A DNA stretch of 64,000 nt. Origin: Pampus argenteus. Lineage: Eukaryota > Chordata > Actinopteri > Scombriformes > Stromateidae. The notes below the pieces were generated by a model that saw only the letters and a program-made list of their open reading frames with translations, had not been told where the DNA came from and made no database searches. The position numbers and the translations under genes were made by a program. Positions 27,983 through 40,500 of this stretch are shown here, piece by piece; the stretch's first letter is position 1; every line of letters begins with the position of its first letter. The DNA lies in contig CM072874.1 of assembly GCA_036937835.1 (NCBI GenBank), forward strand, positions 11,236,001-11,300,000. Direction: 5' to 3'.

Positions 27983-30900
27983 CCACACACTGACTTTTAC
28001 TTTTGCTGAAAAAAAGGCCCAGGGGTGTCTGCTAGATTTAGTACTTTATCAGATTAAACTCTACAGTACCTGTCTCCCTGAGCATTGTGCTCTGCATGGC
28101 TGCACACTCTGACTCAAAGTGAGTGTTGTCATCTCCTTGTACCCTGCCAAGGAGAGAGGACATTGAGGCACGCTCAGTCGGGTGCATATGGCCACAGCTG
28201 AGTTTGTAGAATTGTAGATTAGTTCAGAATTTTTCTTGGAAACGCATTGCTTCATTTCAATATTAGGACAGCCTTACTTTTGGTCACGCTCCAGAAGCAG
28301 CAGAAATGTTCACTAGTTTGTACATTATGCACTTGCTGTAGATAAAACGTTGTGTTATTAACCACTGCAGGAGATGAGATGATTTTTTTTTCACCTGTTG
28401 TCATTATGGGGTAACAGACATCCATTTTTAGTGGCCATTCTTAAACAGAATATCTGTATTGTTATTTCTTCTGTCACATATGTATCCCATCTTCCAAATA
28501 TCCTTAATGAATGTACAAACAAGACATTTTGGGAATCATATCTCCCATTTTACTCCCTTAATTTTGTCTCCCACCATATACAGTGCAAAAGAAAAAAAAA
28601 AGGAAAAACATGGTGCACATTAGAACAAAAAACAAAAGAGGAAAAAAAGGCAAATATTTCTCCCATCCCAATATCATCATATTTTAACCTTTCTGTCCAG
28701 TGACTGTATTCAGTGTCTACTTGCAAACCCCTTGAACCACTGTCTTAGATGACGGTGTCCACATTTCCCTTCCCATATACAGTATTTTGCATTGCACAAC
28801 TACATTTCTTTGTTTTTTTTCCCCCAAATCTTAACAATAAGTAACTTTACTTCTAATATACACATCAAAGAAAATATATTCTTGTCTGTTCCTCAAAGGA
28901 AGATATGAGGGTATAAGTGAATGAATAGAACCTTAAGTCCAAATATTTACAGCCAACATTTCTGTCAAAATGTCACTATAGTAGTCTCCTCATTCCAAAA
29001 CAAGGGGCCCTTCTTAACAGCTGAGAATGCTATATAAACTGTACTTAAAGGTGCAGTGACACACAGATGGCTGCAGACACACCACACATAGTAATTATCA
29101 CAATTTGGCTTTACACCTTCCCCAGACCTCACACACACTTCAGAGTGCTAAACCACAGGCGTGGCCCCAGAGGCGAGAGAGGATGCAGTCCTCCCTCATC
29201 AGTCATCACTCAACTCCCTCTCGTGGTGTCAAGAATGTGTTGTCCCCCGGGTGCAGTCGGGACATGTGTGAATGCAGATATGTGTATTAACAGCAGTTTC
29301 CGCTTTGAGCATAGAGGAAATGTGTGCCAGATTGCTTACACACTCGCTTACAGATGTTCTACGGTACATTTCTGCTGCTATTGTTGAAGCATGCATTGAT
29401 GTAACGATAATAATCTTCACAGCCCACGCATTGTTTATCAGCATATTTTTTACACATTTTTCCCATCTACACAATCTGTAATTTTCTTTGTACTCTCGCC
29501 ATCGTGCAAATTCACAAATTCTATTAGCATTACAAACCAACGCCGCATCTGTTCAGTGAAGTCAAGTGTGTAGAAGAGAAAGGTATGAAAGAAAGACAAA
29601 TGCAATGACGAAACGGGTCTTTAGATGGAGAGAGAGAGGAAGGCACAGGCTGCAATTGATGTGTGATACTCATTGGATATTGTTATGGGTTGTCATTTAT
29701 TCTGTGGGGTTGAGAGTCAAAATGTAACTGTAGTAATTTTTTTCAGTGCCTTAGTTAAGTGCACTGTGCTTAGCTTCAGTTATCTGGCCCAGTTAAAGTA
29801 TATAAATAAAATATGAAAGTTCACATTGTAAATCACTCAGGTAGTATTCAGGAAAAAAAGTGTTTGATCGTGACAAAAACAAAAGATATGCATACTATTT
29901 TTGGATTATATGCCAGAATATGACAAAGGAGTCGGTTAAGAGAGAATAGCAAACAGAGGAACTTTTATTCCTATCAGTTTTTTTGACTTGACAGGGGAAG
30001 TTGTGAAAGATGAAGCTGTCAAATACACATTGAAGTGTCTGTACTTTGCTGCCTGTGGAAACAATGCCAGTTCAAACAACCCTTTGAGCAGTCTAGGGGG
30101 CCGCTTTCTCTCTATCTCACCATCTCACTATACAACAACATTCAGTGAAAGCGAGAGAGACACATGCACACACACACACACACACACACACACAGCCCTT
30201 GTTTTTCAGTGCTAACAGCATCTTTTTCAACAAAGGTTTCAAAAGAGGTTTCTGTCAGATGAATGGTATCAATGAGGTGGGATGAGAGGCCAGCAGAGGT
30301 TGAAAGGTCACGCTTCCCTGCAGTTTAACTTCAGACTAATAGGCTGTCGCTGTTTGACCTCTGCTAACTGCTAACGCGTCTAATGTTATGTGCATGAATA
30401 AGGAGAAAAGACAAGTAGCATTAAGACTGAACAAAAAGTAAGATAGCAAGATAAAGTAAAAAGTAAGATACAAAAGGTAGTAAAACTTATGATGTTGAAT
30501 GCCATTAAAAAGAAAATAAATTTATGATGCACTGATCAAAAGTGTCTGGAAATTCATGTCAGGATGTCAAACCCAGTAAAACTACATCAGTGAAGACAGA
30601 GAGGGATCATAACAGGGAATTATGAAGCTTTAGTATAGAATATACCAGACTGACTGTTGATTACTGTATCCTTCTCATTGTTTTTTGTTTTCTTGGCTCC
30701 CCAGCTCCAGCATTTTACTTTGGAGAGGTGGAGTATCACGTGGATGAGAGTGATGGATATGTGGAGGTCAAAGTGTGGAGGACAGGAACTGATCTTTCTA
30801 AAACTGGAACTGTCACTGTTCGCTCTCGCAAGGCTGAGCCCGTCTCTGCAGAAGGTGGGCTCTCAGTCATAGAGTCGAGTGTTGTTTGAATTTACCAATA

Positions 30901-33900
30901 AGATCATCAGTCTGCTTCGTGAATGTCAACTCAGTTGTCATTTCTTCCAACCAATAATCACATTCTGTCCTTCTTCCAGCCGGTATTGATTACGTGGGCA
31001 TCAGTCGTAACCTGGACTTTGCTCCAGGCGTCAGCATGCAGACATTCAAGGTCACCATTCTGGATGACCTGGGACAGCCAGAGCTGGAGGGGACTGAGAG
31101 CTTTGACCTGGTCCTACGTATGGCAGTGAATGGCATACTGGGAGAACCTGGGAAGGCTACAGTCTTCATTAATGACTCTGTGTCTGACTGTAAGTGATTT
31201 GTTTTATATGTAAATCTCTTCTCATCTACAGTATTTTTTTGTGAAGCACATTTTATTTTTTCTATGAAATATGTTATATGAATAAAGTTTTATTGTTATT
31301 ATTAAGTAGAACTGCACTGATTCAAAGCAAAAACAGTTCTTTTTGCACCCAAATTCCATTCTTATATTAAAATTAATAAAAAAATATGGCATTAAACATT
31401 GACAAAACTTGTTGTGACAGCTGTGTTGTTTGATTTGCTGTTTAAAATAGGTTTAATCAATCAATTTCAGCACAGACAGAATGAGACACATGCTTACTGT
31501 CTTTGTCATGCATGATGTTTGAACTATGCTGTTGTCTCACAGTGCCTAAGGTCCAGTTCGGTGAGCCGGTGTACACTGGAGAGGAGCATGACGGTCGGAT
31601 CACAGCCACAGTGTACCGTAGTGGTGACATCAGACACAAATCCAGTGTTCGCTGTTACAGCCGTCAGGGCACTGCGCAGGTTGTTTCTGACTTTGATGAG
31701 CGACCCAATACAGATGCATCCATCATCACTTTTTTACCAGGTACTTCGGTAATCACACAAAATACATCACACATGTTTTCGCTCGCTCTCATTTTTTTGT
31801 ATCTTGATAGCTGACATTCTTTTAATTAAATAAACAGCTCCTCCAGGTTTTTGCAAGTTTTTTTTTGTCGCCTTTTTTTCCAAATCAGCAGTACCTTGCA
31901 ATTTTACCCCACACATTACCTACTGTGCTGTCATTTTTAATATTTCTTTTTACAAAATATGTTAACGCAGCTTTCAAAACCTCTGGAGGAACTGAATAAA
32001 GGGGGGAAAGGTTATATAAATAAGGTGTTACATGCTGGAAAAATAATAATTATTATGTTATTCTATCTTTTCTTCCACCTCAAACTTTTTTTTTTGACAT
32101 TTTCCTTTATCACCATCTTACTGTACACTCTAGGTGAGGCAGAAAAGCCATGTATTCTGTCACTGGTTGATGACACGCTGTATGAGGAAGAAGAAGAGCT
32201 GCGGTTGGTCTTAGGGAACCCAAGAAGTGACTCACAGTTTGGTGCATCAGTGGGAGCTCTGAATGAGACCCTGGTGAAAATCAAGGATACGGCTGACAGT
32301 AAGTGAGACAAAAAGGGGTGACTCAGAGGTTGTAATAAATTAGGTGTGCAACCGATCAGAATCAGTTAATACAGCTTCTTATTTATCTAAATGGTTACAG
32401 TATAACTGAATGTTTAAAATGTAAAGTTGTAATTTCATTGATATTTTAAGGTTTATTTCCATAATCAAACAATGTGTTAGTGTGATTATAATCTCCTCCC
32501 TTTTGGTGCGCCTTAGAACCGATCATCCGTTTTTTGGAAACCAAGTTCAGTATTAGTGAACCCAAGGAGGCTGGCGCCGTGGCAACTGTGAGGATCCCTG
32601 TGGTTCGACTGGGTGACACATCAAAGGTGTCTGTGGTTCGCGTTCACACCAAAGACGGGTCAGCAGTCTCAGGAGAGGACTACTATCCTGTGTCTCAAGG
32701 TATTCTCTACACACATTGTTTTGCAATAATGCTTAAAGCAATATGATGGTGTTAGGAAACATGATTTTCTTTATAGTAACATTTCTTATGAAAATTACTA
32801 AAAATAGAGCAACACAGACTTTTCAGATTAAGATATATATAAGATGGCATTTCAATGGTTTTCATGTTTTGTCAGCAGGGTGAAATCCTCCTACATATCC
32901 AATCAGCTTTGAACATTTACTAATCAAGGTTTAAAATATGTATGAATACATTCAGTCTATTCAAATTATACCTTTCAAATACTGAAAGTATCCCAGGGGT
33001 TTTTGACTCATGCAACATTGAATTTTTTAGATTTTGCACAATATTTTCTCAGCACAGGACATTTCAGATGCAAAGCTATTACTTATAAAGAGATGGACCA
33101 CCTTTGGCAGTATGCAAATAGAAACCTGTAATGCTTTTTAGGCAAGTGATATATTCCTCTTAAGCAATTAAAAAATAAATGGGCTAATCTGTGATCTTGT
33201 AGTCATTTTTGTGGAAAACTAAACTCAAACATTGGCTTTGATATCACTTGACTATTTTCATCCCCACAGAAAAAATCAACAACAAAAATAACTCAATAAC
33301 TAATAAAATTGTCCAAGCCAACAGCGTTGAGCTGTAATGTGTGTTGTATTTACAATAAATCAGCTACATTTTAAACTGATTTTCCTGATGTGTGTGTTTG
33401 TGCGTCCCCAGATATTGAGTTCAAACAGGGAGACAAGGAACATGTGGTGGAGGTGGAGGTGCTATATGATGGGGTCAGAGAGATGAGGGAAGCCTTTACT
33501 CTCCACCTGAAGCCTGATGAAAACATGGTGGCTGAAACTCAGGTCAGGAATGTTTTTTGATATAACACAACAATCACCCACGATCCAGACTGACAGTTAT
33601 GGAATTTCTGTTTGATGAAAAAGTAAAGAGATGATTTTTTTTTTTTTTTTTTAAATCTTTGACAAGGTTGTCCTGGCCCAGACAACAGCACCACTTTACA
33701 GTAGTTGCATCTGAAAAAGCGGTGAAAACATTTCACAATAAATAATAGATCATCTTTGAAAAAAAAACAAAGCAAACGAAAAGAAGCAGAGAAAGTGAAA
33801 TGAGAGAAGGGTAAAAAAGAAAAGCCTTGAATCAACCGTGACTCTGAGATTGTCATTTTTCCATAGTAATTCATGATGTCTTGATTGACGAACTCCACTT

Positions 33901-36900
33901 TTTCTTTAACAGGTAACTAAAGTAATAGTTTACATCGAAGAGACCAACAGCATGGCGGATGTCACCTTCCCCTCTCTGCCTCATGTATTATCGCTGCTCC
34001 ATTATGATGATGTCGCCAGGACACCAGATAATCTCCACCCACCAGCCGGCTACCCTGTCATCTGTGTCACAGTAAGAATTGCTCATATTGCACAGAAACG
34101 GTACAATCTTGCAACATCCGGATAACTTGACAGACTACTGTTAAATTTGTAGGCTTTTTCTGTAATGAGATAGCAGGGCCTAATCAGGACCCACATCCCG
34201 TGGGAGTGGAGGGTACATTGTTATCCCTCAGGACTAATATTATTTTTTTTTTCAGCTAAAGTTAAACTGTCCTTCTACAGTCACCCAGTCTGTCCTTAAA
34301 AGACACATTACACAGTTTAGTAGGCCACAGTCCTCGTGCTTTCATACACAGGAGAATCACTTCCACTCTTGAATACAGGCTGAGTGAAGCACTTAAATGG
34401 ATTTTTGGGATGTGTTAAGTCACTTGCTTCTCAGGTGACTGCTGTGGGTGTGTAGGACTTTCCGTATGAGTGTGTGTGTGTTCCTCTGTGTTGTGGTCCA
34501 TGATTCCATGGGGAGAAAAAACGAAGTAGTCTTGTCAAAATTGCAGTGTTGAGTGCTGGAGGCGCAGTGTCATCAGATGTAAAATGATACCCACCACAAG
34601 ACTTCAAAGCTTACCTATACCTCCTATACACAAATGTGAAAACATAACACACAGTAACATCAGATTTCCTTGGCAACAAGTACTTGTTTGTATTCTGTAA
34701 CTCTCTCTCCGTTTGTCCTCCAGCATCTGCTGTATCTTATCCCATCTCGCTGCTGTTCCTAACTACCCGCCCACTCCTGCTATATTTCTTATCCATCCTC
34801 TAGGCTTGCAACACAAAATACTCAGACTATGACAAGACGGGCTCTATCTGTGTCAGTGAGCACATCAACAACACCTTGACCCGCTACCGCTGGCTCATTA
34901 GCGCCCCAGCTGGCCCTGATGGTGTCACCAGTCCCATGAGGGAGGTGGACTTTGACACCTTCTTTACATCCTCCAAGATGATCACTTTGGACTCAGTCTA
35001 CTTCCAGGCAGGGTCCAGGGTGCAGTGTGCTGCTAGGGCCGTTAATTCTAACGGGGATGAAGGTTTAGAGCTCAGCAGCCCCATCGTCACTGTCAGCCAG
35101 CAGGAAGGTAAGGACAGAACAATGAGCATCCATCTCCACATCTTTTATTGCCAGATTTCTAGAGGGGGAATTAAACAGAGATTTGGCCCCATCCTACATT
35201 GCCAAAAGGATAAAAAGTGTTACTAAGCATTATGAATGTACAAGAATAGAGCTTTTGAATTACCAGTTGTATGGGAGAACACACACTGCATAAAAGAAAA
35301 ATTGCAATTCTCATTGGAGAACAAGTATTAGCAATGATCCCATTTTGAGCTATTTAAGAACTCTAATGATAAATTAAAGACTAAGAAGTTTAATGTCATG
35401 TAGATTTAATGTAGACCATTTTGCAAATAGGAGGAGACATTTTTGCTACAATAAACTATAATCCAATGTTCAAAGCTCTGTGCTTTAAGTCAGAGGGTTG
35501 GATGAAAATAAAAAAACTGTTGCTATCACTTATGCTATGTTCACTCCACCCACACATCCTGAATGAAACAAGTTCATGCATACTCTCTCAGGGTGGTTAT
35601 TAGCAATGTGGAGATCACTACCTGACATAATAATAGATCAGGCAGGTTATGAAAAAAATGTGTGTCACAGTATAGAAAACAGTGTTTTCTTCCTGCAGAC
35701 GTAATCACCTGTAGACAAAATCATGGTAATTCAGTTTTTCTAGTGTTTCAGTCTGTCCTTGTGCTCAGACCCTCTCTGCTCTTCTCTTCTCCTCTATCAC
35801 ATAAAGGTATGTGTCAACCACGTAAGATGGGAACCGTTGGCGCTGAGCCATTCTCTGCCAAGCTACGCTACACTGGAGCAGACGACCCAAAACACCCCAA
35901 CCTCATCAAAGTGACTGTCACCATGCCTCACATAGATGGTAGGTAGAAGCTGGAAGCAGTACCCGTACCACACATGAAGTGAACTGTAATGTAGTGTGTG
36001 TAATATTCACGTCTGGAGATCCTCAGCAGCGTGACAGCCAGAATATAGATCTCGCCGGGTTGTATCAAACCCGGTTGTAATATCCCTCCAGCACACCCGC
36101 TACTTAACATTCCCTTCTTGATTTTTTTTTAAGTTTCCTTCTGCCTTGTCTCCTCCAGGTTTCTGATTTCCTTTTTTTCTGTTGCTTTCCTGCTTTGCTT
36201 TTCATCAGTTTTCCCCTCTTCTCTCAACAGTGTCTTATCTCTACAGTTTTGAAATAATCACCTCTCTCAGTGTATGTGTATCAAGGTTAGTAACACAGAG
36301 TCAGAATAAGACTGTCTCTCTATGCCTTGCAGGCATGTTGCCCATAATCTCCACTCGCCCTCTCATGAACTTTGAGCTGACTCTCAGTCCCGACGGTACC
36401 CGGGTTGGAAACCACCGCTGCTCCAACCTGCTTGACTACAATGAGGTCACCACAGGTCACAGCTTCATCACTGCTTCGACGCGTAGCCCTGAAAGCATGG
36501 GAGACACAGCACCCTATCAGTTCAGCAGCTCTCTGCGGGGAAACAGCACACTGCGCTTCTACAGGAATCTCAACCTGGAGGCCTGTCTCTGGGAGTTCAC
36601 CAGCTACTATCACATGTCTGAGCTACTCACTGACTGTGGAGGCACCATAGGGACTGATGGACAGGTGTGTGTGTGTGTGTGTGTGTACATTTGTCCACAA
36701 CGTATAAATTCCTATCTAGGGTTTGTATGTACATCTGTTTGCCTGTTAGCCTTTGTGTGCATGTGTTCACCTGTGTGTGTTTATATCTGTGTGTTCAGTC
36801 TATTTACAACCTTCTGAATGATAGGGTCACACAGACAGAACGGCACCATATCTGTTTGCCTGCATTTATGTCTCATTCAGTGCATGTTTGTGGGTGTGTG

Positions 36901-37476
36901 TGTGTGTTTGCCAGCTTTGTTTCTCAGCGTGTGATTGACAACTTTTAGTGTGCATGCACACAGACGTACACAGGGAGACACACTCACACACAGTATTTGC
37001 CAACCTGTCAGCCGCCCCCCGTGATGCTCACCACCTCCAACATGGAGCTTGAAGCTTAGATTCATGGGAAATCTGTAAAACTATTTTTTTTTAAATCATA
37101 TATAGTTATTAGAGTTTATGGCTGCTTTAATTAGTTTTTATTTTACTGGCTGGTTGGTGTGACAGTTGATTTAAGAGATTTCAGCTCACTAGAGAATCCA
37201 TTGCTGTTATATTTTGGCATTAAGTTCAGCTGTCAGTTAGATACTAACAAACATCCAGTAGCAATATGTTGTTGTTGGATCATTGCAGCAGATATTTCAG
37301 TTGTTGTTTATGTTATATTGTACATAGCTGCAATATATTCCTGGTTCTTGTTGTTACTGTGGATTACGACCTTGCTCCCTTGCTCGTGTCCTGCTGCTCT
37401 TTTGTGTTCCTCCAGCCTTTGATCTGTGGGCTTCTTGTGGCTGATCAGACTGCTGAGTGTGTGGTGTGTGGTGTGT

Positions 37477-37530
<54 letters not shown>

Positions 37531-40500
37531 TGTGTATGTGTGTGTGTGTCAGAGTAGGAGATGGTGGAGAAGTATGATAGATAGAGAGAAATTAATGTGC
37601 TTGTCATAAGTCACAGCAAAAACCACTTGATGCCTGTCATCTACAACCACAAGACTTTAAGTCCACTTCGTTAAGGGAGATCACTGTCACTTGGGTTATG
37701 TGTTTTTGTCCAAGGAGTACCAAAGCAAAAAATAACTTTCTTAACCTCTCCACCAGGGTGCAAGATGCAAAGAGTGCAGAAAAAAAAGAAATAATTCACC
37801 TTCCTTTGAAGAACAAAAGAAAAAAATTGAGAAGGGATTGGGAAAGAATATTAGATTTGGGCTGTAATCATCTTGATCAGTGGTATATTCTATTGTAGCC
37901 AAAGACTCTTAGGTTTTCAGGAAAGCTTTGTATTATGTTCCACATAACTACTGTACAGTACATGCCCTTCTAAAATTAAAAAGTCAAATTCCCAAGAAAT
38001 CGAAAAGACCATGACATGTCAAGGCAGTCGGAAATACTAATAAAATAAGGGCTTTCTTAAACTGTAAGGTTGAGTCGGTTTGTCTCTCAGTTAGCTGTCC
38101 TTTAATTTCTAATCTGGATTCTGATTCAGTGATTCACAATCCTTACTTATATAGACACTGTTGTTTATCGTGCCTTTGATGGAGATTCAAATTGCTTTCC
38201 TCAGTTTCTCAGTTTTTACTTCACATCAAATACAGTTTCTACGACAGACTTTGTCAAACTTGTGAAAGCAAATAGGTTGAATCTTTCAAGTCACACGTAA
38301 TTTTAGAAATAATGTTGGTGAGCAGAGACACCTAGTGGCTGATTTTAGTTACTATGGATTTCAAGTTATATTGTATATTAATCTGAAAGCAGCATTGACT
38401 AAAACTGTGACATTTTTTTTAACTTATAAAAGTAAACTAACTGTGGATCAGATTATTTCCTAAAGTTGTTGTAATTACAAATTAATATTTAATTTAATAA
38501 TTATGTATTTTGAGAAATATTGACAATTTAATATTAAAGATTTGAACAGTTTTTTAATTCAGGATAATGAAGCACGATGTGTTCAAGTATGGATGGGTTC
38601 AATTGATTTTGTTTTCTAAGACACTCATCACTGATTAAAACATCCTTACAGGTGCTGAACCTGGTCCAGTCTTATGTGACCCTGCGGGTGCCTCTTTACG
38701 TTTCGTATGTGTTCCACTCCCCCGTGGGCACTGGTGGCTGGCAGCACTTTGACCTGCAGTCAGAGTTGCGTCTCACTTTTGTATATGATACAGCCATTCT
38801 CTGGAAGGATGGCATCGGCAGCCCCCCTCAGGCAGAGCTACAAGGTACATTTCCAATATTATGTGTTTAAACTGGATATCATCCAGTAAAAGTAAAAACA
38901 TCAGTTTTGTAGAATTCAGTGTGTGCGTGCGTGTGCTTGAAGTTTGATTCTTCTAGTATGATATGTGTGCTTGTTTTCTGGACATTTGGCTCTTAATAAA
39001 ACATGACAAACATATAAACTATTATGTATTTTTCCCAGGTGCTTTGTATCCTACCAGCATGCGCATCAATGAACAGGGACGTTTGGTGGTAAACTTCCGC
39101 ACCAAGGCTCGTTTCAGGGGTCTGTTTGTGGACTCTCACTCTGTAGGCAGAATAAAAAGAGCTGGTGAGACTGACAGCCATTATATCACTTTTGCTCTTC
39201 CTCGGTAATATAACCAGTGTTGAATATACAGTATGAACCTCTCCCCCTCTCTTAACACCCTTTACTTAGCAACCTCCATGTCATCCATGGTGATGAGTGT
39301 GGACCACCCCGGGCTGACCTTTAACCTCACTTTAGTGAGAAGTGAACCTACTTACAACCAGCCAGTCCAGCAGTGGACCTTCACCTCTGACTTTGCTGTA
39401 AGTATGACAGCATGAAATTGTTTTTTTGCCCTGGTGCACAAGCTGAAACATCCCCTGTATAAATAGCAGATACAGACTGACACTTAAGTATTGTTCCCTT
39501 CTGCTCTGTACAGGTGAGAGACTACTCAGGAACCTACACAGTGAAGCTTATCCCCTGTACAACTGCCCAGAATATGGAATACACTGTTCCACCTGTCTGC
39601 AGCCCCAGAGAACCAATCACGTTCGACCTAGACATCAGATTCCAGCAAGTAAGGCTCATAAGATGCTATATTTCTTTTTCTCTCTTTTGTCTCTGGCACT
39701 CTCTCTTCATTCACTAACTATCTGTGTCTTTTTCCAGGTGAGTGACCCAGTTGCAGTGGAGTTCAGTCTGAACACTCAGATGTTCTTGCTGTCCAAGAGG
39801 AGCCTATGGCTCTCTGATGGCTCCATGGGTTTCGGTCAGGAGAGTGACGTGGCCTTTTCTGAGGGTAAGCTCTCTCACAAGGTCAAAGGACTATTATCAT
39901 CTATGTAGTGAAGGTTTAAAGGACAATACTTAGTCTTTAGTATTAATGTTTTCTTTCATTATTTCAGGTGATACAATTTATGGTCGTGTAATGGTGGACC
40001 CTGTGCAGAACCTGGGAGACTCTTTCTTCTGTAGCATAGAGAAGGTGTTCCTCTGCACTGGTGCTGATGGATATGTACCAAAGTACAACCCCACCAAATT
40101 TGAATTTGGCTGCTTGGCTGACTCTCCATCATTACTCTATAGATTTAAGATTCTTGTAAGTACATTTTACAATATCAGCATGAAGTGGGATGTGAAATAA
40201 ACATTTACAATTAATACAACACCTTCTTATGGTTTCTCCTCAATCTAACACACCTCACCAGGACAAGGCTCAGCCAGAGACTCAGGCACGTGTGTTTGGT
40301 GATGTCAGTTTTAATGCTGTTCTGGCAGTGGATGATCCATCAGCTATGTCCCTCGTCAGACAGCCAGGGTCTGATGGCTTTAGAGTGGACTCTACAGCTA
40401 TGTTTCAGGTATCCTTCGTTGTATTCAAGCCTCATAGCCAGTTTTATTGTCAACCAGTAGCTAATATCGAAAAGCTTTGAATATAGGCTTTGCTACTCTG

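Larger units (their letters stand above)
26540..30704 (+). other. frem2: frem2 intron 6 (4.2 kb)
   Basis: No gene seen. It holds a GT microsatellite (27381-27412) and CA microsatellites (27950-27981, 30166-30194). Open frames here have no domain and do not fit frem2 splicing. Confidence 0.85.
31190..35806 (+). other. frem2: frem2 introns 8, 9, 11, 12, 13 and 14
   Basis: Introns over 300 bases in this span are 31190-31542, 31741-32133, 32700-33411, 33543-33912, 34072-34803 and 35108-35806. Each is AT-rich with homopolymer runs. I see no independent gene, RNA or mobile element in them. Confidence 0.75.
36665..38651 (+). other. frem2: frem2 intron 16 (2.0 kb)
   Basis: Begins directly with a GT microsatellite that forms the splice donor and carries a second, longer TG repeat at 37456-37549. 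The remainder is AT-rich with no gene seen. Confidence 0.85.

Noticed and set aside
29067..29540. Overlapping open frames on both strands in frem2 intron 6
   Set aside because: Both strands are open by chance; no conserved motif and no in-phase splice sites.
37308..37607. His/Thr and Cys/Val repeat proteins
   Set aside because: These are translations of a TG microsatellite.
39143..39148. Donor GTAGGC at 39143 as the end of frem2 exon 18
   Set aside because: It would end in phase 0, while exon 19 needs a phase-1 partner. The GTGAGA donor at 39165 fits both consensus and phase.
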